Positions 44,301-53,112 of a stretch of 64,000 nucleotides of DNA are shown here, one piece after another. Below the pieces are notes generated by a model, which searched no databases, was not told where the DNA came from, and worked only from the letters and a program-made list of their open reading frames with translations. Origin of the DNA: Atopobium fossor DSM 15642. Its GTDB lineage: Bacteria; Actinomycetota; Coriobacteriia; Coriobacteriales; Atopobiaceae. Position 1 is the first letter of the stretch. Every line of letters starts with the position of its first letter. The stretch lies in assembly GCF_000483125.1 (NCBI RefSeq), contig NZ_AXXR01000003.1:248001-312000 (forward strand), in the 5' to 3' direction. The position numbers and the translations under genes are program-made.

Positions 44301-46450
44301 GTGGTCTGACCATGTCCTTGAATAAAACTTTTACCAGTAAATGCGGTAAACGTATCACCAATGGTTACATGGTCTGCAGAACGACCAGGATATTTTAGAT
44401 TTATGGTTCCCTTACCATCCCCAAAGTCCCACTCACTCTGATTGCGATGATGCCAATTAGGCTCTTCTGCACCGGTATTCTCAATACGAATACGTGTCTT
44501 AAAGAGAGAAGGATCATCTCCCCACTGACCCTTTACACGAACATCATTTGTTAGAACATTGCCAAAAAAGGCAAAGTCATTTGTTTCCTCTTTTCTTTCG
44601 CCACCATTATCCGAAATGCTCCAAGCAGTAAACTCGGTTTTTGCAGGGATAGTATTAATTTTGTATTCAATACGCTTAAGGTACATGCCCTCTATATGCT
44701 TACCGAGTACGTCTTCCACACGAAAACGTTGCTTAATGTTTGAGGCATCCAGTGTGTAGTTGGAGGTTTCGCCTGTTTTGCTATTCCAAAGGGTAACCTT
44801 AAAATCACTCACCTTGGTAGGCTGTGTACCATCTGCCTTTTCTTTAGAAATAAGTGGTAATGTCTGCGATGTAACACCGGCAATCTTAGTGTTATTTACA
44901 TCGTAATCAATAATTACGGTCTTATTACGGCTATCGCCTGTACCACGGTTGCCCACTGTAAAGTAACCAAGGGTGCGCTCTTGCGTATGCTCAAAGCCTG
45001 GAGCACCCATATATACTTCATTATCGGCAATGTAACCTTCCCACAATGGCCAGTCTTTACCTGAGCCATACATGGTGGTATTAACGTATACATCTTCCTT
45101 AGGCTCAACAATTTCATACTTCATGGTTTTGAGGCGGTTAGCATCATAAGGAAGATAAGAACTTACTCCATAAGGGTTGTGGTATTTAACGCCAACATCA
45201 ATCTGACTAATCTCTGCAACACTGCCAACAGGGAAATCTTCCTTAGGGAAACGCCACATGGGACTAAATTCTTCTTCATAACCAGAAACAGGAATGGTGT
45301 GATGTTGAGCGCGATCCCAAACGTACAGCTTTTTACCAGTGGGAACCGTGTATTCCTGACCCGTACTCAGCGTAAATTTTTCTCCAGGATTAAGAATCTT
45401 AAGATCCTTTTCCTTTAGACCGAAGCCAGTATTTGAGGTTGCAAAAGTGGAATAACGACCAAGATACTCTGCTTTTTCTGGAGCAAGCATGGCGTAAAAA
45501 TAATCTTCCAGAACAAGCTTTTCATAGCTGTTGGCTTGTAGAGCAGCAGCCCAAGAAACATCGTGTCCTGTTCCAATAGGAGAGTCTAAACCGACTTCTA
45601 TATTGCCATTTTTATTGAGTTTGTTTGTATAATCGCCACGAAAACCAATGTAGGTTAGTCCAGGTCTATTGGTAACAGCAATATCCGCAGCAAGACTGGA
45701 TGCTGTGGGAGTATTTCCGACCTTGGTATAGTTTTGCGTAACCGTAATAGCATTGGGAATATTTGCTAGACCCGTATCAACAGAAAAGGCAAGACCCATA
45801 GGCAAATCAAACGTTACCTCTTGCGTAGTGTCTTGGAAGTTTAGGGTAAGAGTGCCCGCAGAAGACCAGTTGTAAACAGAAACAGGCTGTTTAGAAGCTT
45901 CGGTTTGTTTTGCGGGAGTTATTACACCATCAGTTTGTAACTCTCCAACCCAGCCAGCGGTCTTATCAAACTTAAAATCTGTGTTCCATTCCATACCATA
46001 TGGCAAAGCTATCTCAATAGACTTATTGGTAGCAGAGGGAAAAATCGCGTGGATGCGCAAGTTAAATTTTCTGCCTTTGGGAAGAGACACACTTGCCTTA
46101 GGATTTGCAAGAGTCCCATAAGTGGTCTTGCCATCAGTAGAGACAAGGCTTACTTCAATGCCTTCCTGAGCTACAGACGCCACAGCACGATCATCTGCTG
46201 AAGCTGATGCAGATTCCACTGCAACAGAAGTGCTTGCCTCCACAGCGATATTGCTTTTATCATCAGTTCCTTCTACAACATCTGTAGCCTGTGCTTGTTT
46301 GGCAACAGCATTACCTTCTTGAGGTTGTTCTGTTGTCGTAGGAACAGAAACTAATTGCTCTTCTGCTGCCAGCACACCTGCAGGAAAGGCCAGCTGCAAG
46401 ACAAGCAATGCTGCCAGCAATCCCGAAACAAATCGCTTTGTGTGTACCAT
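41327..46450 (-). CDS. LPxTG-anchored surface protein with SdrD-type and Cna-B/SpaA repeats
   Basis: 1707-residue putative adhesin. The ATG at 46450 (MVHTKRFVSGLLAALL) has GGGAG upstream and opens a signal peptide of about 28 residues. A Thr/Ala/Glu-rich spacer (30-90) leads to a large unclassified region (about 90-1130). Then come an SdrD B-like module (KVWVDADYDGKMDTSE), a Cna-B domain (VEVVKKWVEGKNADG) and three SpaA-like repeats of about 91 residues, each ending near APEGYVLDQTP. The C-terminus is LPKTGD, a membrane helix and KKRKQA. Such domains often carry internal Lys-Asn isopeptide bonds. It is a single-gene unit. The ligand is unknown. Confidence 0.93.
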   Translation of the reverse strand: MVHTKRFVSGLLAALLVLQLAFPAGVLAAEEQLVSVPTTTEQPQEGNAVAKQAQATDVVEGTDDKSNIAVEASTSVAVESASASADDRAVASVAQEGIEVSLVSTDGKTTYGTLANPKASVSLPKGRKFNLRIHAIFPSATNKSIEIALPYGMEWNTDFKFDKTAGWVGELQTDGVITPAKQTEASKQPVSVYNWSSAGTLTLNFQDTTQEVTFDLPMGLAFSVDTGLANIPNAITVTQNYTKVGNTPTASSLAADIAVTNRPGLTYIGFRGDYTNKLNKNGNIEVGLDSPIGTGHDVSWAAALQANSYEKLVLEDYFYAMLAPEKAEYLGRYSTFATSNTGFGLKEKDLKILNPGEKFTLSTGQEYTVPTGKKLYVWDRAQHHTIPVSGYEEEFSPMWRFPKEDFPVGSVAEISQIDVGVKYHNPYGVSSYLPYDANRLKTMKYEIVEPKEDVYVNTTMYGSGKDWPLWEGYIADNEVYMGAPGFEHTQERTLGYFTVGNRGTGDSRNKTVIIDYDVNNTKIAGVTSQTLPLISKEKADGTQPTKVSDFKVTLWNSKTGETSNYTLDASNIKQRFRVEDVLGKHIEGMYLKRIEYKINTIPAKTEFTAWSISDNGGERKEETNDFAFFGNVLTNDVRVKGQWGDDPSLFKTRIRIENTGAEEPNWHHRNQSEWDFGDGKGTINLKYPGRSADHVTIGDTFTAFTGKSFIQGHGQTTAYHDGTAYPLNYVIGDQIRNTYFNYFSPVWNGSTAGIQTHKAMYYISPLGDDLSFQMVYRSVGAKDFWRDNSVDENKVSPKQPDVYEVPVSDALKQKYPNAKVYKLDFSKFTSDQDTFDTRAFGPSVYWRESAQAIPYAINSAYWAYTGEPNVLVSFNSDPEKDVPGTYDQLMWYEYDIDTPEDLVYGSGMTKDIYDLNGNGSTEDMIGTAFGIWNVKAPTDLIVRSAAKMATQPDSQYITYDGLAKTLIGANSTVDYRLIANNPTQSDANGFTVYWPVPKKDENWGKAIQPNGAFQFDLFLNGGIKSQLPAGYTVSYAKNATPTSQALDWDGFNWTNEADTANWSQQDWDAVNFVRISSPKDSVFSAGAREEFKFNLTLRDVPKEDFEKQLINVYTPTYLRDLGSGKGYRYGQPVAIVPTPSILKGKVWVDADYDGKMDTSETEVVAGVKLELFDTRGKLVDTATTESDGTYSFKGLKNWSTDPSGKFDEYSIKAYNPTDPTANTLNTFVRFSPNADKKAQDKMVMTAAADQTTASVAGVTVADDNALALNVGLTRMTKVEVVKKWVEGKNADGTEGGTINHDPIQVELTEDGAAATNIDAKKVDPITLSANGWSGTFENLLYNNPATNAVAAYSVAESEVPEGYVAEYSYETKTDATASYKVATITNTRIHGTIKVSKVDKAQNDKFLPNTGFELRKDGVAVRQGVTDNTGVLTFEDVPYGEYEVVEITAPEGYVLDQTPYPVQITTQDQVVSLTVGDDEITSSILVTKVDAQDENKKLVGAEFELRKGDTVVAKATTGNDGTLTFADVTYGEYEVIETKAPEGYVLDQTPHPVKIVTQDEVISLTIGDNKIKSSVLVTKVDAQNEGKVLPGAEFELRQGDKVVAKASTGADGTVLFSDVAYGSYELVETKAPEGYELDQKPTAVTVTEDGAVIKLVVKNTPTPVVVVPKLSILPKTGDSAGSVASILFASATLTVFAWVLRKKRKQA
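41474..42281 (-). repeat. three 273-bp coding repeats (SpaA-like)
   Basis: Direct repeats with a period of 273 bp, at roughly 42009-42281, 41736-42008 and 41474-41735 (the last slightly shorter), each coding for a SpaA-type module. The second and third are the most alike (VTKVDAQ...GAEFELR...APEGY). They could change in number by recombination. Confidence 0.85.
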
Positions 46451-46588
46451 ACATACTCCCAGATTATGGTTCGCCCAATTCTCAAATTGTTTTAAGGATA
46501 GCATACATAAATTATTAAGGTAAGTAACAGATTTAACTATTTATGCTGGTAACTGCGTTATTTTTGCAAAACAATTTTTACTGACAGC

Positions 46589-46623
46589 AAAAAAAGGTCA
46601 AGAGAATAACTTCTCCTGACCTT
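46589..46623 (-). terminator. intrinsic terminator after rpmE
   Basis: A 12-bp stem with one mismatch (AAGGTCAGGAGA with TCTCTTGACCTT) followed by TTTTTT on the minus strand. The rest of the gap to the surface-protein start (46451-46588) is AT-rich and holds no gene. Confidence 0.8.
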
Positions 46624-46672
46624 CTAAGACATCTCTAAGAACTATAGTGACAACTTTTGTTGCGCGTAAAGC

Positions 46673-47080
46673 TTACTCAGCTGCGTTCTCCTCGGTTGCC
46701 TGCTCCTCGGCAGCGGACTCTGCAACGGGTTGCTCGGCAGCCTTCTTCTCAAACTCTGCAGCACGCTTGGCCTTCTTTTCAGCCTTAGCCTCAGCAGCAG
46801 CCTTCTTTGCAGCAGCCTCCTCGGCAGCCTTAGCAGCCTTAGCAGCCTTAGCTTCCTCAGCCTTCTTGAGCTGCTCTGCAGCTGCGCCACCAAACTTGTT
46901 AGCAAAGCGCTGTACACGACCACCGGTATCTACGAGCTTCTGCTGGCCCGTATAGAATGGGTGGCACTTGTCACACAAATCAACCGTCATTTCACTCTTG
47001 GTAGAGCGGGTCTTCCAGGTGTTACCGCAGGTGCAACGTACGGTGCACTCTACGTACTCTGGATGAATACCAGTTTTCAT
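46673..47080 (-). CDS. rpmE: 50S ribosomal protein L31 with long acidic/basic C-terminal tail
   Basis: 135-residue L31; the core (1-72) has the zinc-binding cysteines of the C+ type ([11 protein letters not shown] and [12 protein letters not shown]) and the usual [12 protein letters not shown] ending. The family is normally 65-85 residues; here about 60 extra residues form a low-complexity Ala/Lys/Glu tail. The ATG at 47080 ([14 protein letters not shown]) has AAGGAG upstream. It is a single-gene unit with a leader hairpin. A tail of this kind may be disordered or helical; its role is unknown. Confidence 0.95.
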   Translation of the reverse strand: MKTGIHPEYVECTVRCTCGNTWKTRSTKSEMTVDLCDKCHPFYTGQQKLVDTGGRVQRFANKFGGAAAEQLKKAEEAKAAKAAKAAEEAAAKKAAAEAKAEKKAKRAAEFEKKAAEQPVAESAAEEQATEENAAE

Positions 47081-47098
47081 AAGGACTCCTTCTAACGA

Positions 47099-47117
47099 CT
47101 CTGGTTTCCGACCAGAG
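47099..47117 (-). promoter_or_regulatory. leader hairpin of rpmE (possible L31-Coriobacteria leader)
   Basis: A perfect 7-bp stem CTCTGGT/ACCAGAG with a 5-base loop lies 18 bases upstream of the rpmE start. Autoregulatory L31 leaders, including a class named for Coriobacteria, are known; whether this is that class needs a covariance search. Confidence 0.5.
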
Positions 47118-47333
47118 CAAATGCGTTCCGGCTTGTATCCGAAAACATACAGGTTAGAAATGTTAACACATATACCCACTTCCTGCGGCAAGTTCATGGA
47201 TATTGCATGTGTTGCGCACAGGTCCTTTGGATGCTTACAATTGCAACGAACTGTTAAAATCTCAGACATGATTAGCAGTTCACTATATATATCCCTTATG
47301 CTGCTTGCGCAGCTGCTGTTACAGGAGCATTGC

Positions 47334-48122
47334 ATGTTATTAGCTATAGATTGTGGCAACACACAAACCACAGTTGGAATGTTGGATGATGCCGGCACAA
47401 TTGTGCATCAGTGGCGCATGGCTACCAACACAACAGACACAAAAGACCAGCTCCATAGTCGCTTGCATAGCTATTTTGCCATGTTTGGTAGGAATCTATC
47501 TGAAGTGACCCATGTTGCTATTGCTAGTGTGGTGCCCGCGCTTTCCCAAGAGTGGCAAGCTATGATGCACAGCGTGCTAAATACCGAACCACTTATGATA
47601 GATGCCAAACTGGATTGTGGTTTGTGTATTGCTCTGGACAATCCTTATGAGCTTGGTGCCGATCGCATTGCTAATGCTATGGCAGCAAAAGCTCGCTATG
47701 GATCACCTGTTATTGTGGTGGACTTTGGCACAGCCACCAACATTGACGTAGTAGATGCAGACGGCACTTTTGTGGGCGGCGCTATAATGCCTGGACTTAT
47801 GCTTTCTGCTCAAGCGCTTTTCTCGCGAGCAGCTAAGTTATCCAGTGTGCCTTTGATTGCACCACAGCACGCTTTGGGCTCCAATACCGAAACCGCTGTC
47901 CAATCTGGCTTGATTGTTGGATCGGCCGCAATGGCAGAAGGACTAGTTGAGCGCATTCAAACAGAGCTCTTGGAACGTAATCCATCTGCTCCACGTGCTG
48001 TTGTTGTAGCCACAGGAGGTCTTGCCAAAACCGTTGCTCAGGCAACAAACATTTTTGATTACGTAGACGGTAACCTTACTATTTACGGCATTTATCAAAT
48101 TTGGAAGCAACAACAGCCCTAA
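47334..48122 (+). CDS. coaX: type III pantothenate kinase
   Basis: 262-residue CoaX, the first enzyme of coenzyme A synthesis (pantothenate + ATP). The ASKHA-fold motifs are visible: phosphate-1 [28 protein letters not shown], and phosphate-2 [16 protein letters not shown] with GGAIMPG. The ATG at 47334 has AGGAG upstream and gives the family length. It is divergent from rpmE, and its last 4 bases overlap the end of the convergent birA gene. Confidence 0.96.
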   Translation: MLLAIDCGNTQTTVGMLDDAGTIVHQWRMATNTTDTKDQLHSRLHSYFAMFGRNLSEVTHVAIASVVPALSQEWQAMMHSVLNTEPLMIDAKLDCGLCIALDNPYELGADRIANAMAAKARYGSPVIVVDFGTATNIDVVDADGTFVGGAIMPGLMLSAQALFSRAAKLSSVPLIAPQHALGSNTETAVQSGLIVGSAAMAEGLVERIQTELLERNPSAPRAVVVATGGLAKTVAQATNIFDYVDGNLTIYGIYQIWKQQQP

Positions 48123-48940
48123 CGCGCTGGACGCAGTGAGGCCTGTTCTGGAGCAATTTCATATTCGCGGCCCTCTGCATCAAGCAAGCTAACACGGCCC
48201 CAAATATCCATGCCCGCAAGCATGCCTGTAAGCACCACGCGTCCATCGGGCAACAGGGCATCTACTTGCTTGGTAAGAAGATCCATCTGGTCATAATACT
48301 CGTTGAGCACCGATGCAATAGGACCTGCGACAGATTTGCCAGACACCACATCCTGCTCCCAGCTGCTTACCCGTGCAAGCATTGCATCACATATCACTGT
48401 AGCTATGTACTCATTGCTGAGGTTTGGACTAGCTGCTTTAGCGGATTTCTCTGTAAAGGTATCTAACAAAAAAGCTGGAGCTGCAGGACAAGGAGAGCCA
48501 TCAAAAGAATCTACGATGAGCTGTGCGAGTTGGAGATTTTGTCTCACATTGAGATGGACTCCACATACGGCAAACACACCTTCTCCGTATCCAGCATCTA
48601 CAAAAATGCTAGCCAACTTATTGCCTTTATACATAAGGTCGTTAGGCCATTTGGGCACTATATCCTGTGCTCCCAAACTACGCAGCGCATCAAGCACTGC
48701 CAAGGAACACACAGTAGTAAGACCATTAAGATAGGTCATACCCACCTGCGGACGCAGTACAAGTGCTACATGCAAGCTACCATCTACAGAATGCCAAATG
48801 CGCCCCATGCGAGCACGACCTTCTGTTTGTGAAGTAGTAAACAGCGCTGTTGCATGCACAGCACCATCCCGCGCAAGATCTTTAGCTGCATCGACGATAT
48901 TTTTGGTGCTAGAAAGATAGGTAAGTTGTGCTGATTGCAT
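48119..48940 (-). CDS. birA: biotin--[acetyl-CoA-carboxylase] ligase
   Basis: 273-residue biotin protein ligase that attaches biotin to carboxylase carrier domains. The biotinyl-AMP loop GRARMGRIWHS, the KWPNDLMYKGNKLASI active-site segment and a C-terminal SH3-like domain (VVLTGMLAGMDIWGRV) are present. There is no N-terminal helix-turn-helix, so it is the monofunctional type that does not repress transcription. It lies 18 bases after folP-folK. Its 3' end overlaps coaX. Confidence 0.93.
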   Translation of the reverse strand: MQSAQLTYLSSTKNIVDAAKDLARDGAVHATALFTTSQTEGRARMGRIWHSVDGSLHVALVLRPQVGMTYLNGLTTVCSLAVLDALRSLGAQDIVPKWPNDLMYKGNKLASIFVDAGYGEGVFAVCGVHLNVRQNLQLAQLIVDSFDGSPCPAAPAFLLDTFTEKSAKAASPNLSNEYIATVICDAMLARVSSWEQDVVSGKSVAGPIASVLNEYYDQMDLLTKQVDALLPDGRVVLTGMLAGMDIWGRVSLLDAEGREYEIAPEQASLRPAR

Positions 48941-48958
48941 ACGGAGCTCCTGTTATTT

Positions 48959-50497
48959 TTAACACCACTCAATTACACCCAAATCCTCACGCACCAGACC
49001 TACGCGCTGTTCTTGGGGCAAAATGGTCACACCGGCGTGCGTAAAGAATCGGTCGGGATCATGCATGATATCTTCCATTGGAGTTAACACATAATCTCGC
49101 TCGCCCAAACCAGGATGAGGCAAACATAAACGCTTGCCCACGTGTACTTCGCCCTCCATCCATACAAGATCACAGTCAATGGTACGTGGTCCATGACCTT
49201 CTTGATCTGCAGGTCGCTGACGATGTAACTGATTTTCTACCTCAAGGAGCTGCTCAAGAAGCACCAGAGGAGCAAGCTCTGTTTTAATTTCTACAACAGC
49301 ATTTGCTACAGGCGTAGCAATACCATATGCAGGCTCTGTCTCGTACGCATGGCTTACGTTTACTACACAGGTAAGCGGAATTGCGTTGATAAGAGAGCAT
49401 GCTTTAGCAAGGTAGCCCATACGATCTCCTACATTGGAGCCAAGCGCTACAAAAGCACGACGCTCATCTGGATGAGCAACTGTCCAATAGCTTGTAAGAG
49501 TTTGGTAGGCTGTGGCAACATCATGTACACGCACAATACGTGCACCAGCTTCTAATGCTGCGATAACCACACCAACAGTTGCAGCATCACGCTTGGATGC
49601 CTGAGTTACACCAGAAACTGCTCCCACAAAGCGCTTACGCGAAACCGCACAGAGCACGGGATACCCCATGGATACCATCTTTGCTGTAGCACGCTGAATA
49701 ACTACATCCTCATCTGCAAACTTACCAAAGCCAGGACCAGGATCAATCACAATACGACTGCGATCCACACCAGCACGGACAAGCGTACGAGCCTGGTCGC
49801 CTAAAAAGCCCATAACGTTGCGCATAATAGGAGCAGAATCAGGTGTGGCAAATCTACGATTGCCAGACAGCCGTACCGTTGCGGCATTGGTATCCACAAT
49901 CACAGACTGCTGCATGAGCGAATCAAGCGAAAGGCTCTTATCGGTAGATTCGGCTTGAGGCTCTGGGGTGTTTTTGGAAGCATTATTGCTTGCAACCTTT
50001 GCTCCGGGAGCGCTATCTAGCACCACTGTTTGACGAGGGGCGTGCTCGGCAACTTTACCCGCATGCATAACCACTACACCAGCATTGCTATCGGCAGCTG
50101 CTTGCACCATAGCAGGATCCGTAAAACCTGTTACATCATTGATGATAGACGCACCTAGACGCACGCACATGCGCGCAACCTCAGCGTGACGCGTGTCTAC
50201 CGAGACAATCGCGCCAGCCGCCACCAAAGCGCGAACCACGGGAACAATACGCGCGGCCTCTTCCTCGGGACTTACTGCTGTAAAACCCGGGCGCGTAGAC
50301 TCACCGCCCACATCAATAATGTCTGCACCTTCATCCAGCATCTGAAGGCCACGAGCAATGGCAGCATCAGTGTCTACATAAGCACCGCCATCAGAAAAAG
50401 AATCGGGCGTCACATTGAGCACACCCATAATACGCGGCCGACAAAGAGAAAGTTCGTGTGATCCGCAGCGCCATAGTGCCGTGTTATCTCGTAACAT
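48959..50497 (-). CDS. folP: bifunctional dihydropteroate synthase / HPPK (FolP-FolK fusion)
   Basis: 512-residue folate-pathway enzyme. Dihydropteroate synthase occupies about 1-340: IMGVLNVTPDSFSDGG, DIIDVGGESTRPG, SVDTRHAEVA, IINDVTGF, and the C-terminal DPGPGFGKF and SRKRF. About 70 residues of low-complexity sequence (roughly 150-220) are inserted where the family has a short loop after MHAGK. HPPK follows (about 347-512): FVALGSNVGDRMGYL and GPRTIDCDL. The insertion and fusion are unusual. The ATG has AAAGGAG upstream. No folB or folE is adjacent. Sulfonamides target the first domain. Confidence 0.93.
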   Translation of the reverse strand: MLRDNTALWRCGSHELSLCRPRIMGVLNVTPDSFSDGGAYVDTDAAIARGLQMLDEGADIIDVGGESTRPGFTAVSPEEEAARIVPVVRALVAAGAIVSVDTRHAEVARMCVRLGASIINDVTGFTDPAMVQAAADSNAGVVVMHAGKVAEHAPRQTVVLDSAPGAKVASNNASKNTPEPQAESTDKSLSLDSLMQQSVIVDTNAATVRLSGNRRFATPDSAPIMRNVMGFLGDQARTLVRAGVDRSRIVIDPGPGFGKFADEDVVIQRATAKMVSMGYPVLCAVSRKRFVGAVSGVTQASKRDAATVGVVIAALEAGARIVRVHDVATAYQTLTSYWTVAHPDERRAFVALGSNVGDRMGYLAKACSLINAIPLTCVVNVSHAYETEPAYGIATPVANAVVEIKTELAPLVLLEQLLEVENQLHRQRPADQEGHGPRTIDCDLVWMEGEVHVGKRLCLPHPGLGERDYVLTPMEDIMHDPDRFFTHAGVTILPQEQRVGLVREDLGVIEWC

Positions 50498-50526
50498 AGA
50501 TGCTCCTTTTTAGTTCTTGTGTATCG

Positions 50527-50556
50527 ATTGTACCCGCCTTGGTTTTTGGGGTACAA
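50527..50556 (-). promoter_or_regulatory. candidate folP-folK promoter overlapping an inverted repeat
   Basis: On the minus strand TTGTAC, an 18-bp spacer and TACAAT. The two elements lie within a perfect 8-bp inverted repeat, TTGTACCC (50528-50535) and GGGTACAA (50549-50556), in the divergent gap with the patatin gene. Confidence 0.5.
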
Positions 50557-50596
50557 CGTCTAAAGCGAGAAAACACAGCATGCAAGAAGGATGCAC

Positions 50597-51490
50597 ATGA
50601 CCAACGTGTTAGAGCCCAATAATATAACTAGCACCGCTCTTGTCATTGAGGGTGGTGGCATGCGTGGTGCATACACCTCGGGTTTGTTAAGTGTACTGCT
50701 TGAAGAGCACATATACTTTTCGTACGTATGCGGTCTCTCTGCAGGTGCATCGTGTGCGGTTAACTATGTAGCACGTGATTTAGAGCGGATGCGTCGAGGT
50801 TTTGTGGATGTAGCGGACGATCCGCGTGCAGGCGGTCCCAAATCTTTACTTACTGGACGAGGTTATTTTGATAGTGAATACCTATATAATGCCGCTAACT
50901 TACAAGCTACCATACCTTTGGACTGGGAAACCTTTAAGGCAAACCCCGCTATTCTGCGTATCCAAAGCTTTGAACGAGACACCGGCCGTACCGTAGTATG
51001 GGGTCGCAAGCACATGCAAACACTGCAAGATACTCTTGATGTAGTACGCGCAAGCTCCACCATGCCTGGGCTCATGAACCCTCTAGAGATTGATGGTCAG
51101 GTAATGTATGACGGTGGACTAGGTGTTGGAGCAGGTATTCCACTGCACATAGCGCAAGACGATGGCCAAACGCGCTTTTTTGTTGTAGCTTCTCGTCCTG
51201 AAGGCTATGTAAAGCCTGCTATGCAAGGTATGCAGCACTCTGCCGTAGGTCACATGTTTGGTAACTATCCTTTCTTGCGCGATGCCATTTTGACACGTGC
51301 ACAACGCTACAATGCTGCTATGGAACACTTAGCAAAATTGGAACAAGAAGGTCGTGCTTTTGTGGTTCGACCTCTTAATATGCGAATTTCGAATACTACC
51401 CTTAATAGAGAAGAGTTGGCCGAGGCTTTTGAGCTTGGCCGTGAGCAGGGTGTTATGCAATTGGACGCCTGGAAGGAATTTTTATTGTGA
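50597..51490 (+). CDS. patatin-like phospholipase
   Basis: 297-residue patatin-family esterase. The oxyanion loop is EGGGMRGAYTSG, the nucleophile elbow GLSAGAS (Ser about 50) and the catalytic Asp lies in the DGGLG segment (about 172). These enzymes hydrolyse acyl esters such as phospholipids. The ATG at 50597 is preferred over one two codons earlier because AGAAGG is correctly spaced. It overlaps the next gene, exoA, by 4 bases. Confidence 0.92.
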   Translation: MTNVLEPNNITSTALVIEGGGMRGAYTSGLLSVLLEEHIYFSYVCGLSAGASCAVNYVARDLERMRRGFVDVADDPRAGGPKSLLTGRGYFDSEYLYNAANLQATIPLDWETFKANPAILRIQSFERDTGRTVVWGRKHMQTLQDTLDVVRASSTMPGLMNPLEIDGQVMYDGGLGVGAGIPLHIAQDDGQTRFFVVASRPEGYVKPAMQGMQHSAVGHMFGNYPFLRDAILTRAQRYNAAMEHLAKLEQEGRAFVVRPLNMRISNTTLNREELAEAFELGREQGVMQLDAWKEFLL

Positions 51491-52302
51491 GTACCTCCAC
51501 CCCCAGCACAAGCCTTACCAACACAACGGATAGCCGCGAGTGGCGCTTTGTATCTTGGAACGTGAACGGCCTGCGTGCCGTTATGAAAAAAGACCCTGCT
51601 TTTGATGCAATTTTAGGCTCAATGAATGCAGACGTGTTTGCCATTCAGGAAACCAAGCTACAGGAAGGCCAGATTGATCTTGAACTACCTGGCTACACAC
51701 AAACATGGAACTATGCCCAACGTAAGGGTTATTCTGGTACCGCAGTATTTTCCAAGGAAGCACCTTTGCAGGTTATCCGCACCATTGGAGCTAAACAGGC
51801 AGACGATGAAGGACGCGTTTGTGCACTGGAATTTGACAAGTTTTGGTTTGTAGATGTGTACACGCCTAATTCTCAAAATGAACTCAAGCGCTTAGACGTT
51901 CGCCTAGCTTGGGATGAAGCGTATCGCAATTTCCTTGCTCAACTAGCTCAAGATAAGCCTGTAGTAACCTGTGGCGATTACAATGTTGCTCACCAGGAAA
52001 TTGACCTTAAGAACCCTGCTACCAACCATATGAATCCCGGTTTTTCTGATGAGGAACGCGAGAGCTTTACTAAGCTTTTGGATGCTGGTTTTGTGGACAG
52101 CTTCCGTCATTGTCATCCGGATGCCATTGATGCATACAGCTGGTGGAGCTACCGCATGCGCGCGCGTGAACGCAATGTTGGCTGGCGTATTGACTACTTC
52201 TTGGTTTCTGGGTCTCTTACTCCAAATATTACCAGCGCTTCAATCCTGCCTGAGGTATTTGGCAGTGATCACTGTCCTGTTGAACTTACGCTTGATTTAT
52301 AA
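51487..52302 (+). CDS. exoA: exodeoxyribonuclease III / AP endonuclease
   Basis: 271-residue endonuclease/exonuclease/phosphatase-family enzyme cutting at abasic sites in base excision repair. Catalytic motifs: SWNVNGLRA, the metal-binding IQETKLQ, GDYNVAH, the Trp/Tyr-rich DAYSWWSYRMRAR and the terminal GSDHCPV. It starts at a GTG that overlaps the patatin stop (GTGA). Its last 6 bases overlap the convergent PHP gene. Confidence 0.95.
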   Translation: MSTSTPSTSLTNTTDSREWRFVSWNVNGLRAVMKKDPAFDAILGSMNADVFAIQETKLQEGQIDLELPGYTQTWNYAQRKGYSGTAVFSKEAPLQVIRTIGAKQADDEGRVCALEFDKFWFVDVYTPNSQNELKRLDVRLAWDEAYRNFLAQLAQDKPVVTCGDYNVAHQEIDLKNPATNHMNPGFSDEERESFTKLLDAGFVDSFRHCHPDAIDAYSWWSYRMRARERNVGWRIDYFLVSGSLTPNITSASILPEVFGSDHCPVELTLDL

Positions 52303-53112
52303 AGGCTGCGTAGCGTGTGGCATAACACCGCTTTGCTCAAGCGAAGTTAAAAATGCTTGAGCAGAGCGTGTTGCCACGAGTTCTTCTGGGAAGTGAATTG
52401 CTTTAAGCATGGTATGAACAGTATCAAACCCACCAATTGCTGTACAAATATGAGCGTCACTAGAAACCACTATCTGCGTACCAATTTCTGCTGCACGCTG
52501 AGCAATATGCTGGCACGATTCGCTAAATTGCTGCTGGTCAGATAGGGTATGCTCGTTAATTTCTATAAGCTTGCCCAAATCTTTAGCACAGAAAAGTACT
52601 TCGTCCACATCAAAAGGAACGTTTGCTCGTCCTAGATGACCAAGTACCTGTACCTTAGGGTCATGCAACGCGTTAATATACATCTGCGTGGTTTGCGCCA
52701 GTGTTGCGCCGCGTGCAAAGCTACGGTTATGAATACTTGCAACCACATAATCTAACTCGTCAAACACGAGGTCTTTAAGCGTTTGCGCTCCATCATACGA
52801 AGCGCCCGTAATGCCCGAATCCAAAGCAATATTGTGACCAAATAGGTTCCCATCCAAATCCACAATGTCTGCCTCTGCACCGCGCAGAAGTACAACACCT
52901 TTCCATGTGCGTGGCCATGCACGCATGTTAAGAAAATATTGGAAGTCCTTTACGTCGTACGGCTCACCATACAACATGGAACTAAAATGATCTGCGCTAC
53001 CCAGCAATTCCAGACCTTTATCGGCAGCCTCAGTAATGTTTTCTGCAATTGTGGAATACGCATGCCGTGAATACAAGGTATGCGTATGCACATCACAACA
53101 GCTATAGTTCAT
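52297..53112 (-). CDS. PHP-domain phosphatase (YcdX/histidinol-phosphatase type)
   Basis: 271-residue metal-dependent phosphoesterase of the PHP family. Metal-binding residues are seen in CDVHTHTLYSRHAY, GSADHFSS, LRGAEADI, ASIHNRS, VLGHLGR and SSDAHI, the full ring typical of the trinuclear-zinc YcdX group. Substrate is unknown; YcdX-type enzymes act on small phosphates. It starts 11 bases before the end of the aminotransferase gene, so the two are coupled. It is not in a histidine operon. Confidence 0.9.
   Translation of the reverse strand: MNYSCCDVHTHTLYSRHAYSTIAENITEAADKGLELLGSADHFSSMLYGEPYDVKDFQYFLNMRAWPRTWKGVVLLRGAEADIVDLDGNLFGHNIALDSGITGASYDGAQTLKDLVFDELDYVVASIHNRSFARGATLAQTTQMYINALHDPKVQVLGHLGRANVPFDVDEVLFCAKDLGKLIEINEHTLSDQQQFSESCQHIAQRAAEIGTQIVVSSDAHICTAIGGFDTVHTMLKAIHFPEELVATRSAQAFLTSLEQSGVMPHATQPL

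Noticed and set aside
41327-46450. Plus-strand frames opposite the adhesin
   Set aside because: Short, lacking ribosome binding sites and without recognisable domains; they are shadows of the repeat-rich coding strand.
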